Assembly (NCBI RefSeq): GCF_002218005.2
Contig: NZ_AP018678.1
Coordinates: 62,001-126,000, forward strand
Direction: 5' to 3'
DNA: 64,000 bases
Source of the DNA: Vibrio algivorus
Lineage (GTDB): Bacteria; Pseudomonadota; Gammaproteobacteria; Enterobacterales; Vibrionaceae
Part shown: positions 11,749-21,408 of the stretch, in pieces
How the letters are laid out: each line of letters opens with the position of its first letter
Position numbering within the stretch: the first letter of the stretch is position 1
Made by a program: the position numbers and the translations under genes
Notes under the pieces: generated by a model
Told to the model about the DNA's origin: nothing
Seen by the model: the letters and a program-made list of their open reading frames with translations, nothing else
Databases searched by the model: none

Positions 11749-12867
11749 GTGATGATGACTTTTATTGATGTATTTAAAACGTTAGATTGGGATCAAGTTT
11801 ATTTGTCCATTCACAGCAAAACAGCTGTTGATGTTGAACGAGCTTTAGCTAAAACCAGATTGAATTTAGAAGATTTTAAGGCGTTAATTTCACCGGCTGC
11901 TGAGTCTTATGTTGAGCAAATGGCACAACGTTCTTATGTTCTGACTCGTCAGAGATTTGGTCATAATATTAATTTCTACATTCCATTGTACCTTTCTAAC
12001 TTGTGCGCCAACGCTTGTACTTACTGTGGTTTCTCTATGGAGAATAAAATTAAACGCAGAACACTCGATCAAACTGAGGTAGAAGCAGAAGTAGAAGCTA
12101 TCAAAGCGATGAATTTTGATAGTGTGTTATTAGTTACCGGTGAGCATGAAACTAAAGTCGGCATGAACTATTTCCGCACTATGCTACCTGTGATTAAGCA
12201 GCAGTTTTCTTACTTGGCGATGGAAGTCCAACCGCTTGATCAAGATGATTACCGCGAACTGAAAACACTAGGACTTGATGCGGTGATGGTCTATCAAGAA
12301 ACCTATCATCCAAGTACTTATGCTAAACACCACTTAAGAGGGAATAAACAGGATTTCTATTACCGACTCGAAACGCCTGATCGTGTTGCCAAAGCGGGAG
12401 TTGATAAAATCGGCATAGGGGCTCTGATTGGCTTAGAGGATTGGCGAACCGATTGTTTGTTTACGGCTGCACATTTACAGTATTTGGAAAAGCAGTATTG
12501 GACGTCTCGTTATTCGATTTCTTTTCCTAGGTTGCGACCATGTGAGGGTGCTTTACAACCCAAATCGGTAATGACAGATAAACAACTCGTACAGCTTATA
12601 TGTGCTTTTCGCTTGTTTAATCATGAGGTCGAGTTGTCATTATCGACCCGGGAACAGCCGAGTTTTAGGGATAATGTATTGCCGCTAGGGGTTACCCATA
12701 TCTCTGCCGCATCAAAAACCCAGCCGGGTGGCTATGCTAATTCAGAAGTAGAGTTAGAGCAATTTGCGATTAGTGATGAGCGTTCAGTTGAAGAGGTGGT
12801 TAAGTCTGTACAACAACGTGGCTATGAAGCGGTGTGGACCGATTGGCATCACGCTTATTCTGGATGA
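11749..12867 (+). CDS. thiH: 2-iminoacetate synthase ThiH
   Basis: ThiH is a radical-SAM tyrosine lyase that cleaves tyrosine to dehydroglycine for the thiazole ring. The 372-residue protein has the CX3CX2C cluster motif at Cys86, Cys90 and Cys93. Three start codons follow each other (GTG 11749, ATG 11752, ATG 11755). By comparison with the E. coli protein (MKTF...), the ATG at 11755 (MTFIDVF) is the best start, leaving 370 residues. It directly abuts thiG and ends the operon. A weak hairpin (12877-12908) and a strong terminator (12939) follow. Confidence 0.96.
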   Translation: MMMTFIDVFKTLDWDQVYLSIHSKTAVDVERALAKTRLNLEDFKALISPAAESYVEQMAQRSYVLTRQRFGHNINFYIPLYLSNLCANACTYCGFSMENKIKRRTLDQTEVEAEVEAIKAMNFDSVLLVTGEHETKVGMNYFRTMLPVIKQQFSYLAMEVQPLDQDDYRELKTLGLDAVMVYQETYHPSTYAKHHLRGNKQDFYYRLETPDRVAKAGVDKIGIGALIGLEDWRTDCLFTAAHLQYLEKQYWTSRYSISFPRLRPCEGALQPKSVMTDKQLVQLICAFRLFNHEVELSLSTREQPSFRDNVLPLGVTHISAASKTQPGGYANSEVELEQFAISDERSVEEVVKSVQQRGYEAVWTDWHHAYSG

Positions 12868-12920
12868 TTTGTGTAGATTATAGTTACATAGTTATTCTCA
12901 ACTATAATTAGTTTCAAATA

Positions 12921-12936
12921 GGTTTCACGTGAAACA
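12921..12936. other. parS: parS site 2 (one mismatch)
   Basis: GGTTTCACGTGAAACA differs from the perfect parS palindrome only in the first base. The 14-bp core is intact. It lies between the thiH stop and the shared terminator, 3.7 kb from site 1. Confidence 0.85.
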
Positions 12937-12938
12937 AT

Positions 12939-12978
12939 AAAGCCCGTCTCGGTTGATATCGAAACGGGCTTTGTTTTT
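12939..12978. terminator. Bidirectional terminator between thiH and the M24 peptidase gene
   Basis: AAAGCCCGT pairs with ACGGGCTTT around a 16-nt loop, with a T-run on the plus strand. It can end the thi operon and probably also the convergent peptidase transcript. Confidence 0.85.
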
Positions 12979-12991
12979 ATTTTCCCCCAAC

Positions 12992-13031
12992 TGCGTTACT
13001 GAGTGACTTCTAGTTATCTGCTGCTGAGGTT
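12992..13031 (-). repeat. Dispersed intergenic repeat, copy A
   Basis: This 40-bp stretch, read on the minus strand, matches 58795-58834 at 34 of 40 positions, including 19 identical bases (GATAACTAGAAGTCACTCA). Both copies lie just downstream of a gene. The family is not one I recognise. Confidence 0.6.
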
Positions 13032-13054
13032 CTTTATAGTGGAAAAGTCGTTAA

Positions 13055-14860
13055 TTAAATAGCTAAAGTAGCCTGTTTTAACCACTGCTTTACCTCACCA
13101 TCAACTAGTGAGCTAACATCATTCCATACTTTTTGATGATACTGATTCAGCCACTCAATCTCGCTAGTGGTCAACAGCGTGCGATCAATCGCTCTAACAT
13201 CGATTGGACAACGCGTAAGAGATTCAAAACCAAGAATAGATAAATCACCTTGGGTTTGTTTCTCAGTGACTAACTCGAGGTTTTCAATGCGAATGCCAAA
13301 CTCGTTAGCACGGTAGTAACCCGGTTCATTGGATAGCACCATACCTGCTTGTAGGGCTACGCCATTGTAAGCAGAGGAAATACGTTGTGGTCCTTCATGA
13401 ACACTTAGGAAATGACCCACACCATGGCCGGTCCCATGATCATAATTATAGCCTTCAGCCCATAAATATTGACGAGCCAACACATCAAGTTGACTTCCGG
13501 TTGTTCCTATTGGAAAACACGCAGTTGCCAAAGCAATGTGGCCTTTTAGTACTAGTGTGAATTGTTGTTTCATAAATGCTGAAGGTTCACCAATTGCCAC
13601 GGTACGAGTGATATCAGTCGTGCCGTCTGGGTACTGGCCGCCTGAATCAACTAGATAAAGAGAGTTTAATTCCAGCTTACCAAACTCTATTTGATCGACG
13701 TGATTGTAATGACACATAGCAGCATTACTTCCTGCCGCTGAAATAGTATCAAAGCTTAAATCGGCTAATGAGTCATCTTGTTTACGGAACTTATGTAATT
13801 GGTCAGATAGAGTGCCCTCATTATGTAAGCGACCAGCTGCAACTTCGGAATCAATCCAACATAAGAACTTCGCCATTGCCACACCATCTCGCACATGACA
13901 ATTAATCATTCCTTGAGATTCAGTTTTGTTCTTTTGGGCTTTAGGTAGTAAACATGGATCACTGGCTGCAATAATATGCGCATGGCTATTTTTTAATACT
14001 TGGCTAAACCAGGCATTACTACTGGCTGGATCAACAATAACTTTTTTGCCCGTTAGTGAACTAAGCGATGCTTCAAGTTGAGATGGTGATGAGACACGAA
14101 CACCTGAGCCGACATGCTGTGCAAAATTAGCAGGGATACGTTCAGGATTAATAAATAACTCTAAACTTGAATCTGCATGTAAAATCGCATGACATAACAC
14201 GGCAGGTAGGCGAGGTACATCGAGGCCACGAATATTGAGTAGCCAACAAATAGAATCTATTTGAGTCAGCAGTGCGGTATCAGCATTTTGTTGAGTAATG
14301 ACTTGTGCGATGTTGTGACGTTTATCTTGTGAAGATTGACCAACAATGTCTAATGGCATTAATCGTAATGGTGATTCAACGGTTGTAGGGCGATCAGACC
14401 AAAGCATATCAATCGGGTTGCTTTCGACATCAACCATCTCAATTTGACCATTGAGTTGATTTTGTGCGGCTTGATACCAAGTGGCGGAATGCATTTTAAG
14501 GTCAATTGCTAAACGGCTACCAGCTGGCATATTTTGTTGTAACCAATTAATTGGCGGTTCTTGAATAAAATGATGATAACTAAAAATGTCATTCGGGACT
14601 TGTTTAGTGACTTGAACGGTATATCGGCCATCGACAAACATCGCAGCCGTTTCTTGAGTTATTACCGCGGCACCAGCTGAACCAGCAAAGCCTGTGATCC
14701 AATTTAAACGCTCATTATGGGCTGGAATGTATTCGCCTAAAAACTCATCTTCATGTGGAATAATGACCGCATCATAATCGTGTTGAATTAACCATTGACG
14801 AAGTTGTTGAACACGGTCTGCAATTACTTTGTGCATTTGAATCATCCTTATTGAAGTCAC
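13055..14860 (-). CDS. Xaa-Pro aminopeptidase, M24B family
   Basis: This 601-residue cytoplasmic metallopeptidase should remove N-terminal residues linked to proline. It has the long three-domain layout of eukaryote-like aminopeptidase P: two creatinase N-terminal-type domains, then the pita-bread catalytic domain. Metal-ligand motifs are visible in the last third: DGTTDITRT, HGTGHGVGH (residues 474-482), SNEPGYY and IRIEN. There is no signal peptide. The ORF opens MTSIRMIQMHKV and the true start is uncertain within the first nine residues. It is a single gene, convergent with the thi operon. It is not E. coli PepP itself, which is shorter (about 440 residues). Confidence 0.9.
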   Translation of the reverse strand: MTSIRMIQMHKVIADRVQQLRQWLIQHDYDAVIIPHEDEFLGEYIPAHNERLNWITGFAGSAGAAVITQETAAMFVDGRYTVQVTKQVPNDIFSYHHFIQEPPINWLQQNMPAGSRLAIDLKMHSATWYQAAQNQLNGQIEMVDVESNPIDMLWSDRPTTVESPLRLMPLDIVGQSSQDKRHNIAQVITQQNADTALLTQIDSICWLLNIRGLDVPRLPAVLCHAILHADSSLELFINPERIPANFAQHVGSGVRVSSPSQLEASLSSLTGKKVIVDPASSNAWFSQVLKNSHAHIIAASDPCLLPKAQKNKTESQGMINCHVRDGVAMAKFLCWIDSEVAAGRLHNEGTLSDQLHKFRKQDDSLADLSFDTISAAGSNAAMCHYNHVDQIEFGKLELNSLYLVDSGGQYPDGTTDITRTVAIGEPSAFMKQQFTLVLKGHIALATACFPIGTTGSQLDVLARQYLWAEGYNYDHGTGHGVGHFLSVHEGPQRISSAYNGVALQAGMVLSNEPGYYRANEFGIRIENLELVTEKQTQGDLSILGFESLTRCPIDVRAIDRTLLTTSEIEWLNQYHQKVWNDVSSLVDGEVKQWLKQATLAI

Positions 14861-14953
14861 TTAGGTATAAAATGATGGTTTAATATTACCATTGCCATTT
14901 AAATGTGTAATGCGCTTGTGATTAAAATCTGATGATGTGATTGATTATTTTAA

Positions 14954-14969
14954 TGTTTCACGTGAAACA
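14954..14969. other. parS: parS site 3 (perfect)
   Basis: This is a second perfect TGTTTCACGTGAAACA, in the 300-bp gap between the divergent peptidase gene and the small gene at 15161. The gap holds promoters for both but no further gene that I can support. Confidence 0.92.
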
Positions 14970-15160
14970 CCAAGTAATAGAACTTCTCAATGGGTGGTTG
15001 ATGGGAATCTGTAAAAAATCACAAGCCTCTGAATGTAAATCCAAAATTAGAAAATATACTTATAAAGTGGCTTGGGGTATAAAATTTGTTTTGCTTAACC
15101 ATCAATCAGGCGTATATTTACAGCTGCCTTTCTAGATATCTTTAATTAAATAATTGGAAT

Positions 15161-15460
15161 ATGAATAAACCTATGTCATTAACAACGTATGAAATGGCTC
15201 GTATTTTAGAGCAGTTGGAAGAAAGCCCAGAAAAAATTATGTTTGGTAAATTATTAACGGAACTTGGTAATCAAAGCCAAGAACGAATTCGTAGTGCTGC
15301 AAAACAAGTACCACTAGAGTTATTAAGAGATATAATTTACCAGTTTCAAGTAATCGCCGATTCTCGTAAAGGTGAGCAAGTACAATTATTGGCAGAACAA
15401 TTAAAGGCCCAGGGTCTATCTGTTGATGATCTTAAGCGTTATATGGAAAAGACAAAATAA
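15161..15460 (+). CDS. Small uncharacterised protein
   Basis: The 99-residue product is charged and predicted to be helical, with no signal peptide, membrane segment or cysteine motif. The C-terminal LLAEQLKAQGLSVDDLKRYM looks like a short helix pair. I do not recognise the family. Coding is supported by Vibrio-like codon use, a weak ribosome-binding site (TTGGAAT) 7 nt ahead, and a tight convergent arrangement with the next gene (9 nt between stops). An internal ATG at residue 5 (MSLTTYE) is an alternative start. Confidence 0.75.
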   Translation: MNKPMSLTTYEMARILEQLEESPEKIMFGKLLTELGNQSQERIRSAAKQVPLELLRDIIYQFQVIADSRKGEQVQLLAEQLKAQGLSVDDLKRYMEKTK

Positions 15461-15469
15461 TAGCTTTAA

Positions 15470-16393
15470 TTAACGATTATCTAGACAATTGATCTTTCGT
15501 TTTTTTGATTTTATCTGTTGAACGACTAAGCCTAATAATATACAAACTAACCCAATTAATGTTGATGGGTAGATTGTCTCACCAATAATTTGAGATAACA
15601 AAATCAATGAAATAAAGGGCGATAGAAAAATTAAGTTACTTACCTTGGCGGTATTTTGCGTGCATTTTAGTGCTGTTAGCCATAATACAAAAGTGACGCC
15701 CATTTCAAATAATCCAACATAAGTAACCGCCAACCAGCCCCTCATGCTAATTGTTTCCCAGCTTAGTCCTTCGTACCAAACAAGCAATGCTGAAAACGGC
15801 AGTGAAACCAAAAAACCTAATAAAACGACTAATATTGGGTCGGCTTTATTTTTTGCATTTAAAATCCAGTAACTTGCCCACAACAGGGTTGATAATAACG
15901 CTAATCCAACACCTAGTGGGCTATCAAAAGATAATGCAAACACATCCCCTTTAGTTGCAATAATCAGCACACCTAAGTAACCAAGTGCGCAGGCTAACCA
16001 ATCTTGCTTACGAATTTTTTGACCTAAAAATAATGCAGCCATTAAGGTTAACGTAATAGCCCAGCTGTAATTCAGAGGTTGGGCTTGAGATGCAGGTAAT
16101 AGATCGTAAGCCTTAAATAGAATCAAATAATAAGCGAGAGGATTTACTAACCCTAGTAAGATGAAATATTTAGGGTTGGCTAGAAAGGTTGAAGCTAATT
16201 GAGGGAGAGTTCTTTTGACTGTACAGATAAGCAGTAGCACAGCCACCGAAACCAAACTGGCGACGAATAGCATTTGAATTGGAGAGAATTCTTGTAATGT
16301 GAGTTTAAAGGCAGTAGCAACGGTTGACCATAATAAAACAGCAGCAAGTCCATAAAGAAGAGCGCTGCGTTCTGAGGATGCCGGGTTTTCCAT
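15470..16393 (-). CDS. EamA/DMT-family inner-membrane transporter
   Basis: The 307-residue protein has ten hydrophobic segments arranged as two EamA repeats of five, the layout of drug/metabolite transporters. The C-terminus is basic (KSKKRKINCLDNR) and probably cytoplasmic. Family members export amino acids, nucleobases or other small metabolites. The substrate cannot be read from the sequence. It is monocistronic and divergent from rmuC. Confidence 0.88.
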   Translation of the reverse strand: MENPASSERSALLYGLAAVLLWSTVATAFKLTLQEFSPIQMLFVASLVSVAVLLLICTVKRTLPQLASTFLANPKYFILLGLVNPLAYYLILFKAYDLLPASQAQPLNYSWAITLTLMAALFLGQKIRKQDWLACALGYLGVLIIATKGDVFALSFDSPLGVGLALLSTLLWASYWILNAKNKADPILVVLLGFLVSLPFSALLVWYEGLSWETISMRGWLAVTYVGLFEMGVTFVLWLTALKCTQNTAKVSNLIFLSPFISLILLSQIIGETIYPSTLIGLVCILLGLVVQQIKSKKRKINCLDNR

Positions 16394-16489
16394 ATTCGCC
16401 TCTTGTTCGTTAAATGAAAGTATAAACTGGACATTTATCCAGTATTTAATATGATTTGATTAAATAAATGTAAGAAACTAAGGGTATTT

Positions 16490-18004
16490 ATGCAGTGGAT
16501 TTTTAATCATAGCGATTTCATTTGGCTTTGCATAATTGTGGCTTTGATGATGTTGGGCGGTGCACAACTTTGGATTAAAAATCGTCATAGTCACCAAATT
16601 GAGATGTTAAAACAGCAGCATGAATCTGAATTGTCTAATCAACAACAAATCTTGCAGGCTGCACACCAGCAAATAAAACAGCAACAATTGGAATTAGACC
16701 AACTCGATATTGAGCGCGATAAATCCGAATTCGAAGCGAGAAAGAATTTTGGTCAGTTAATGGTTGCCAATGAACGATTAAAACAGCTGGAACAAATACA
16801 GTTCGACTTGCATCAACTGGAAGGCAAATATGAGCAATTAAATAACCAAAATTATGAACTAAAAGCCAGTATGCGAGAGCAAGAAGCTAAGCATGAAGAA
16901 GAAAAGCGTTCCGCTCAAGAGAAGTTACAACTATTAGAAAAAGCCGAGCAAAGATTAAAAGTTGAGTTTGAAAGTCTTGCCAATCAGCTATTTGAAAGCA
17001 AAGTAAAAAGTGTTGATCAGCAAAATAAACAGAGCCTAGAAAGTTTATTGAACCCACTGAAAGAACAACTCAATGGCTTTAAGCAGCAAGTAACTGCGAG
17101 TTATCACGCCGAATCCAAAGAGCGACATACCTTAGTACATGAAATCAAACAGCTACAGAAACTCAATGAACAAATGGCGCAGGATGCCGTCAATTTAACT
17201 CAAGCGCTAAAAGGTGATAATAAACAACAAGGGAATTGGGGTGAGGTAGTACTTGCGAAGGTACTGCAAGATTCGGGTTTGAGGGAGGGCCATGAATATC
17301 AAACTCAAGTTAGCTTAAACCACGCTAGTGGCAAGCGTTATCAACCAGATGTGATCGTTAATCTACCAGAAGATAAACAAGTGATTATCGATTCGAAAAT
17401 GGCCTTGGTGGCATTTGAGCGCTATTTTAATGGTGATGATGATGCTCAAAAAGCCAAAGCTTTAAATGAACATTTGGTGTCGGTGAGAAGCCATATCAAA
17501 CTACTAAGCCAAAAAGATTATCACCAATTAAAAGGTATTACCTCGTTAGACTATGTCTTGATGTTTATTCCGATTGAACCTGCATTCCAACTTGCTATTG
17601 AGCGCGATCCAAGCTTGATTCGAGATGCTATGGAACAAAATATTATTGTCGTGAGCCCTACGACATTGTTAGTGGCACTGCGTACAATCAATAATTTATG
17701 GCGTAATGAAAGGCAAAATCAAAATGCTCAATTGATCGCAGAGCGAGCCAGCAAGCTATATGACAAGATGCGTTTATTTGTCGATGATATGGAAGCGGTT
17801 GGACAGGCGCTAAACCGGGCGCAGAATAGTTATCAAGGTGCGATGAATAAGTTGTCGAGTGGGCGCGGTAATTTAATTCGCCAAGCAGAGAGCTTCAAGT
17901 CATTAGGGGTAGAAGTTAAAAAATCGATTAGCTCCGAAGTGAGTGAAATTGCGCAAAATGATTCTGACAAAGACAGACAAGCGATTGAGGATAAAGTAAA
18001 CTAA
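16490..18004 (+). CDS. rmuC: DNA recombination protein RmuC
   Basis: RmuC is a membrane-tethered protein that limits inversions at short inverted repeats. The 504-residue protein starts with one membrane helix (about residues 9-26). A long glutamine- and glutamate-rich coiled coil follows (about 35-230), then the conserved RmuC domain with GNWGEVVLAKVL, YQPDVIVNLP and VIIDSKMAL, related to restriction-endonuclease folds. It lies 51 nt upstream of ubiE, a neighbour in many gammaproteobacteria. Confidence 0.95.
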   Translation: MQWIFNHSDFIWLCIIVALMMLGGAQLWIKNRHSHQIEMLKQQHESELSNQQQILQAAHQQIKQQQLELDQLDIERDKSEFEARKNFGQLMVANERLKQLEQIQFDLHQLEGKYEQLNNQNYELKASMREQEAKHEEEKRSAQEKLQLLEKAEQRLKVEFESLANQLFESKVKSVDQQNKQSLESLLNPLKEQLNGFKQQVTASYHAESKERHTLVHEIKQLQKLNEQMAQDAVNLTQALKGDNKQQGNWGEVVLAKVLQDSGLREGHEYQTQVSLNHASGKRYQPDVIVNLPEDKQVIIDSKMALVAFERYFNGDDDAQKAKALNEHLVSVRSHIKLLSQKDYHQLKGITSLDYVLMFIPIEPAFQLAIERDPSLIRDAMEQNIIVVSPTTLLVALRTINNLWRNERQNQNAQLIAERASKLYDKMRLFVDDMEAVGQALNRAQNSYQGAMNKLSSGRGNLIRQAESFKSLGVEVKKSISSEVSEIAQNDSDKDRQAIEDKVN

Positions 18005-18055
18005 CCGCATTCAAATTAAGCGCACATCTGTGTCAACGTTGGAGTAATGGAAAAC

Positions 18056-18838
18056 ATGACAGATAAGCCAGTATATGCAGACAGTTCTGACTCGCAAAGT
18101 GAAACAACGCACTTTGGATTTTCAACTGTAGCAAAAGAGCAAAAAGTTGAAAAAGTTGCTGAAGTCTTTCATTCGGTGGCCGCTAAATACGACATCATGA
18201 ATGACTTAATGTCGGGGGGGATTCACCGCTTATGGAAGCGCTTTACAATTGATTGTAGTGGCGTGCGCCCCGGGCATAAGGTACTTGATCTTGCTGGTGG
18301 CACTGGTGACCTAACCGCTAAATTTTCACGTATTGTGGGTGATACTGGTGAAGTTATATTGGCAGATATTAATAACTCTATGCTGAATGTTGGTCGCGAT
18401 AAGCTGCGTGATATTGGTATTGTGGGCAATGTTCATTATGTTCAGGCAAATGCTGAAGAACTTCCTTTCCCTGATGATCACTTTGATTGCATTACCATTA
18501 GTTTTGGTTTACGTAATGTGACAGATAAAGATAAAGCGCTACGCTCTATGTTCCGAGTATTAAAGCCCGGTGGTCGTTTATTAGTACTTGAGTTTTCTAA
18601 ACCGAAAGTTGAAGCATTATCAAAAGTATACGATTTATATTCTTTTCATCTATTACCTAAAATTGGTGAGTTTGTAGCCAATGATGCTGATAGCTACCGT
18701 TACTTAGCAGAATCAATCCGCATGCACCCAGATCAAGACACATTAAAAAGCATGATGGAAGACGCGGGTTTTGAGCAAACCAAGTACTTTAATTTGACTG
18801 GCGGTATTGTTGCCTTGCACCGCGGATATAAGTTTTAA
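18056..18838 (+). CDS. ubiE: Ubiquinone/menaquinone C-methyltransferase UbiE
   Basis: UbiE is a SAM-dependent C-methyltransferase acting in both ubiquinone and menaquinone synthesis. SAM-binding motif I appears as VLDLAGGTGDL and the family block SFGLRNVTDK follows. I chose ATG 18056 (260 residues) over the upstream ATG 18047. GGAG at 18041-18044 is only 2 nt from the first but 11 nt from the second, and Vibrio homologues as I recall them begin MTD. It heads the ubiE-ubiJ-ubiB-tatABC cluster. Confidence 0.96.
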   Translation: MTDKPVYADSSDSQSETTHFGFSTVAKEQKVEKVAEVFHSVAAKYDIMNDLMSGGIHRLWKRFTIDCSGVRPGHKVLDLAGGTGDLTAKFSRIVGDTGEVILADINNSMLNVGRDKLRDIGIVGNVHYVQANAEELPFPDDHFDCITISFGLRNVTDKDKALRSMFRVLKPGGRLLVLEFSKPKVEALSKVYDLYSFHLLPKIGEFVANDADSYRYLAESIRMHPDQDTLKSMMEDAGFEQTKYFNLTGGIVALHRGYKF

Positions 18839-18847
18839 GGAATAAGT

Positions 18848-19453
18848 ATGCCATTTGAACCATTGGTGACAGGGATTATTGAAACCACATTAAACCGTTT
18901 AATTATCGACGCGCCTGAACATCAAAAGCAGGTTTCTCGTTTAAAAGGTAAGGTGATTAAGGTTCATTTACAAGAACTCGATCGCCAGCTTGTTTTTGTG
19001 TTTAGTCACCAGGTGGATGTACTTAGTCATTATGAAGCAGAACCAGATTGTTATTTGAGTTTAAAATTAGCGGTACTACCTGAATTAAAAGATCAATCCA
19101 ATATCACGCGTTTAATTAAGCAAGACAAGTTAGTATTAGAAGGTGATATTCAGTTAGCACAAAAATTTTCCCAACTGATGACAGATATTAAGCCTGATCC
19201 GGAAGAGTGGCTCTCTCGTGCAACCGGAGATGTTATTGCTCATACCATAGTTCAAGGCACTAAGAGTCAAGCTGAATCGCTTAAACAAGGACTACTGAAC
19301 CAACAACGAAGATTGAGTACGGTGGTTACTCATGAATGGCAAATTACCCCTAGTGCGCTTGAAATCGCTTATTTCTGTGATCAAGTTGATGAGTTAGCAG
19401 GTTCTGTATCTGTCATCGAACAACGTCTAGATAGGTTGGTGGCGAAGTTATGA
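18848..19453 (+). CDS. ubiJ: Ubiquinone biosynthesis accessory factor UbiJ
   Basis: UbiJ is an SCP2-like lipid-binding protein that helps assemble the soluble ubiquinone synthesis complex. The 201-residue protein has the SCP2 domain in its first 110 residues and an amphipathic helical C-terminus. The start follows AAGGA, and the stop overlaps the ubiB start (ATGA at 19450). Position between ubiE and ubiB is diagnostic. Confidence 0.93.
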   Translation: MPFEPLVTGIIETTLNRLIIDAPEHQKQVSRLKGKVIKVHLQELDRQLVFVFSHQVDVLSHYEAEPDCYLSLKLAVLPELKDQSNITRLIKQDKLVLEGDIQLAQKFSQLMTDIKPDPEEWLSRATGDVIAHTIVQGTKSQAESLKQGLLNQQRRLSTVVTHEWQITPSALEIAYFCDQVDELAGSVSVIEQRLDRLVAKL

Positions 19454-21093
19454 CGTTAAGTGAAGTAAGACGTTTATATCGCATTATCAAAATTCAATTA
19501 GAATACGGGTTAGACGAACTTTTACCTGAACATCAATTGGTAAAAATGCCTCGTCGAATTATTAAACTTTTATTCTGGATCCGTAAAAAGCATCAAGATA
19601 AAGAAGTCGGTCAGCGCTTGCGGTTAGCGTTGCAAGAATTAGGTCCTGTTTGGATTAAGTTTGGCCAGATGATGTCGACTCGCCGTGATTTATTTCCAGA
19701 TTATATCGCTGATCCTTTAGCCTTATTGCAAGATAAAGTTAATCCATTTGATGGTGAGTTGGCGAAACAACAGATTGAAAAATCATTGGGTGGGCCATTA
19801 GAGCAATGGTTTGATGATTTTGATATTACGCCGCTTGCGTCGGCATCTATTGCTCAGGTTCATACCGCAAAGGTAAAAGAAACTGGTCAAGAGATTGTTC
19901 TCAAAGTGATCCGCCCAGATATTCGTCCGGTAATTGAAGCTGATTTAAAGTTGATGTACCGCATGGCAAGAATCGTAGCTCGCTTTATGCCAGATGCACG
20001 TCGATTAAAACCAGTTGAAGTGGTTGAAGAATACGAAAGAACCTTACTCAGTGAGTTAGATTTACGTATGGAAGCAGCCAATGCCTTGCAGCTCCGCCGT
20101 AATTTTACCGATAGTAAAGATCTTTATGTTCCTGACGTATTAATGGACTTTAGCTCTGAGCACTTGATGATCTCGGAGCGAATTTACGGTATCCAAGTTT
20201 CTGATCTCGATGGATTAGCCAAAAACGGCACCAACATGAAGTTGCTTGCAGAGAAAGGCGTCAGCGTTTTCTTTACCCAGGTGTTTAGAGATAGCTTTTT
20301 TCATGCCGATATGCATCCTGGTAATGTTTTTGTTTCTTGGAACACGCCAGAAGATCCATTGTGGATTGGTTTGGATTGCGGAATTGTCGGTACGTTAAAT
20401 AATGAAGATAAGCGCTATTTGGCGGAAAACTTCTTAGCCTTCTTTAACCGAGATTATCGACGAGTAGCTGAATTACATGTCGATTCTGGCTGGGTTCCTG
20501 CCGATACTAATATTATCGATTTTGAATCGGCTATTCGTACAGTGTGCGAACCTATTTTTGCAAAGCCGTTGTGTGAAATCTCCTTTGGTCACGTACTGCT
20601 AAACTTATTCAATACAGCTCGCCGTTTTAATATGGAAGTTCAGCCGCAGTTAGTGCTGCTGCAAAAAACATTACTTTATGTTGAAGGGTTAGGCCGGCAG
20701 TTATATCCACAACTTGATTTGTGGGAAACCGCTAAACCTTTTTTAGAAAACTGGATGATGGAACAAGTCGGACCGAAAGCCGTATGGAATGCGGTGAAAG
20801 GTAAAGCACCGTTATGGTCGGAAAAATTACCTGAGTTGCCAGAGTTACTCTACGAAACTTTAAAACGTGGGCGTGACTTAGATCAAAATGTAGCACGTTA
20901 CTTTGCCCTATATTCGGCGAGTAAACGCAAACAGACAACAGGTAAGTTTTTATTTGGCATTGGAGCGACATTAGTCGTATGCTCTGCCATATTGCAATTA
21001 AGTGTAACGGATTGGCACCATCTATTGTCTGGTGGGAGTGTTATTGCGGGCGCTATATTTTTGCTCGCGAGTTGGCGAACCTACCGTAATTAA
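19450..21093 (+). CDS. ubiB: Ubiquinone biosynthesis kinase-like protein UbiB
   Basis: UbiB is an ADCK/ABC1-family atypical kinase or ATPase required for ubiquinone synthesis. The family KxGQ motif is at residues 70-73 (KFGQ), followed by SIAQVH, the lysine in VLKVIRPDI and the DMHPGN catalytic loop. Two hydrophobic segments at the C-terminus (about 498-545) anchor it to the inner membrane. The 547-residue length matches E. coli UbiB. It overlaps ubiJ by 4 nt. Confidence 0.97.
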   Translation: MTLSEVRRLYRIIKIQLEYGLDELLPEHQLVKMPRRIIKLLFWIRKKHQDKEVGQRLRLALQELGPVWIKFGQMMSTRRDLFPDYIADPLALLQDKVNPFDGELAKQQIEKSLGGPLEQWFDDFDITPLASASIAQVHTAKVKETGQEIVLKVIRPDIRPVIEADLKLMYRMARIVARFMPDARRLKPVEVVEEYERTLLSELDLRMEAANALQLRRNFTDSKDLYVPDVLMDFSSEHLMISERIYGIQVSDLDGLAKNGTNMKLLAEKGVSVFFTQVFRDSFFHADMHPGNVFVSWNTPEDPLWIGLDCGIVGTLNNEDKRYLAENFLAFFNRDYRRVAELHVDSGWVPADTNIIDFESAIRTVCEPIFAKPLCEISFGHVLLNLFNTARRFNMEVQPQLVLLQKTLLYVEGLGRQLYPQLDLWETAKPFLENWMMEQVGPKAVWNAVKGKAPLWSEKLPELPELLYETLKRGRDLDQNVARYFALYSASKRKQTTGKFLFGIGATLVVCSAILQLSVTDWHHLLSGGSVIAGAIFLLASWRTYRN

Positions 21094-21150
21094 ATCGTAA
21101 ACTTGGCACATTAATATGTGTTTCTTTTTATTTGACCCGAGGTAAAACAA

Positions 21151-21405
21151 ATGGGCGGAATCAGTATTTGGCAACTTTTGATTATTGCAGTTATTGTTGT
21201 GTTGTTATTTGGTACTAAAAAACTACGTGGTATTGGTGGTGATTTAGGCTCTGCTGTAAAAGGCTTTAAAAAAGCGATGAGCGAAGAAGATACTGCGAAG
21301 AAAACTGAATCAAAAGATGCGGATTTTGAAGCAAAATCTCTTGATCAAAATAAAGCGGATGCAAGCGTAGAAACTGACGCTAAAAAAGAAAAAGAGCAGG
21401 GCTAA
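21151..21405 (+). CDS. tatA: Sec-independent translocase subunit TatA
   Basis: TatA forms the pore ring of the twin-arginine translocase, which exports folded proteins. The 84-residue protein has one N-terminal membrane helix (about residues 4-20), the FGTKKLRGIGGDLG hinge and amphipathic helix, and a charged flexible tail. It begins the tatABC unit and its stop is 3 nt before tatB. Confidence 0.96.
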   Translation: MGGISIWQLLIIAVIVVLLFGTKKLRGIGGDLGSAVKGFKKAMSEEDTAKKTESKDADFEAKSLDQNKADASVETDAKKEKEQG

Positions 21406-21408
21406 TCG

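Noticed and set aside
12877..12908. Hairpin ATTATAGTT / AACTATAAT right after thiH as a terminator
   Set aside because: The stem is only A/T-rich with a 14-nt loop and no T-run; the GC-rich hairpin at 12939 is the real terminator.
14941..15135. A 64-codon frame with a TTG start overlapping the third parS site
   Set aside because: The composition looks random, there is no ribosome-binding site, and the parS palindrome explains its most ordered stretch.
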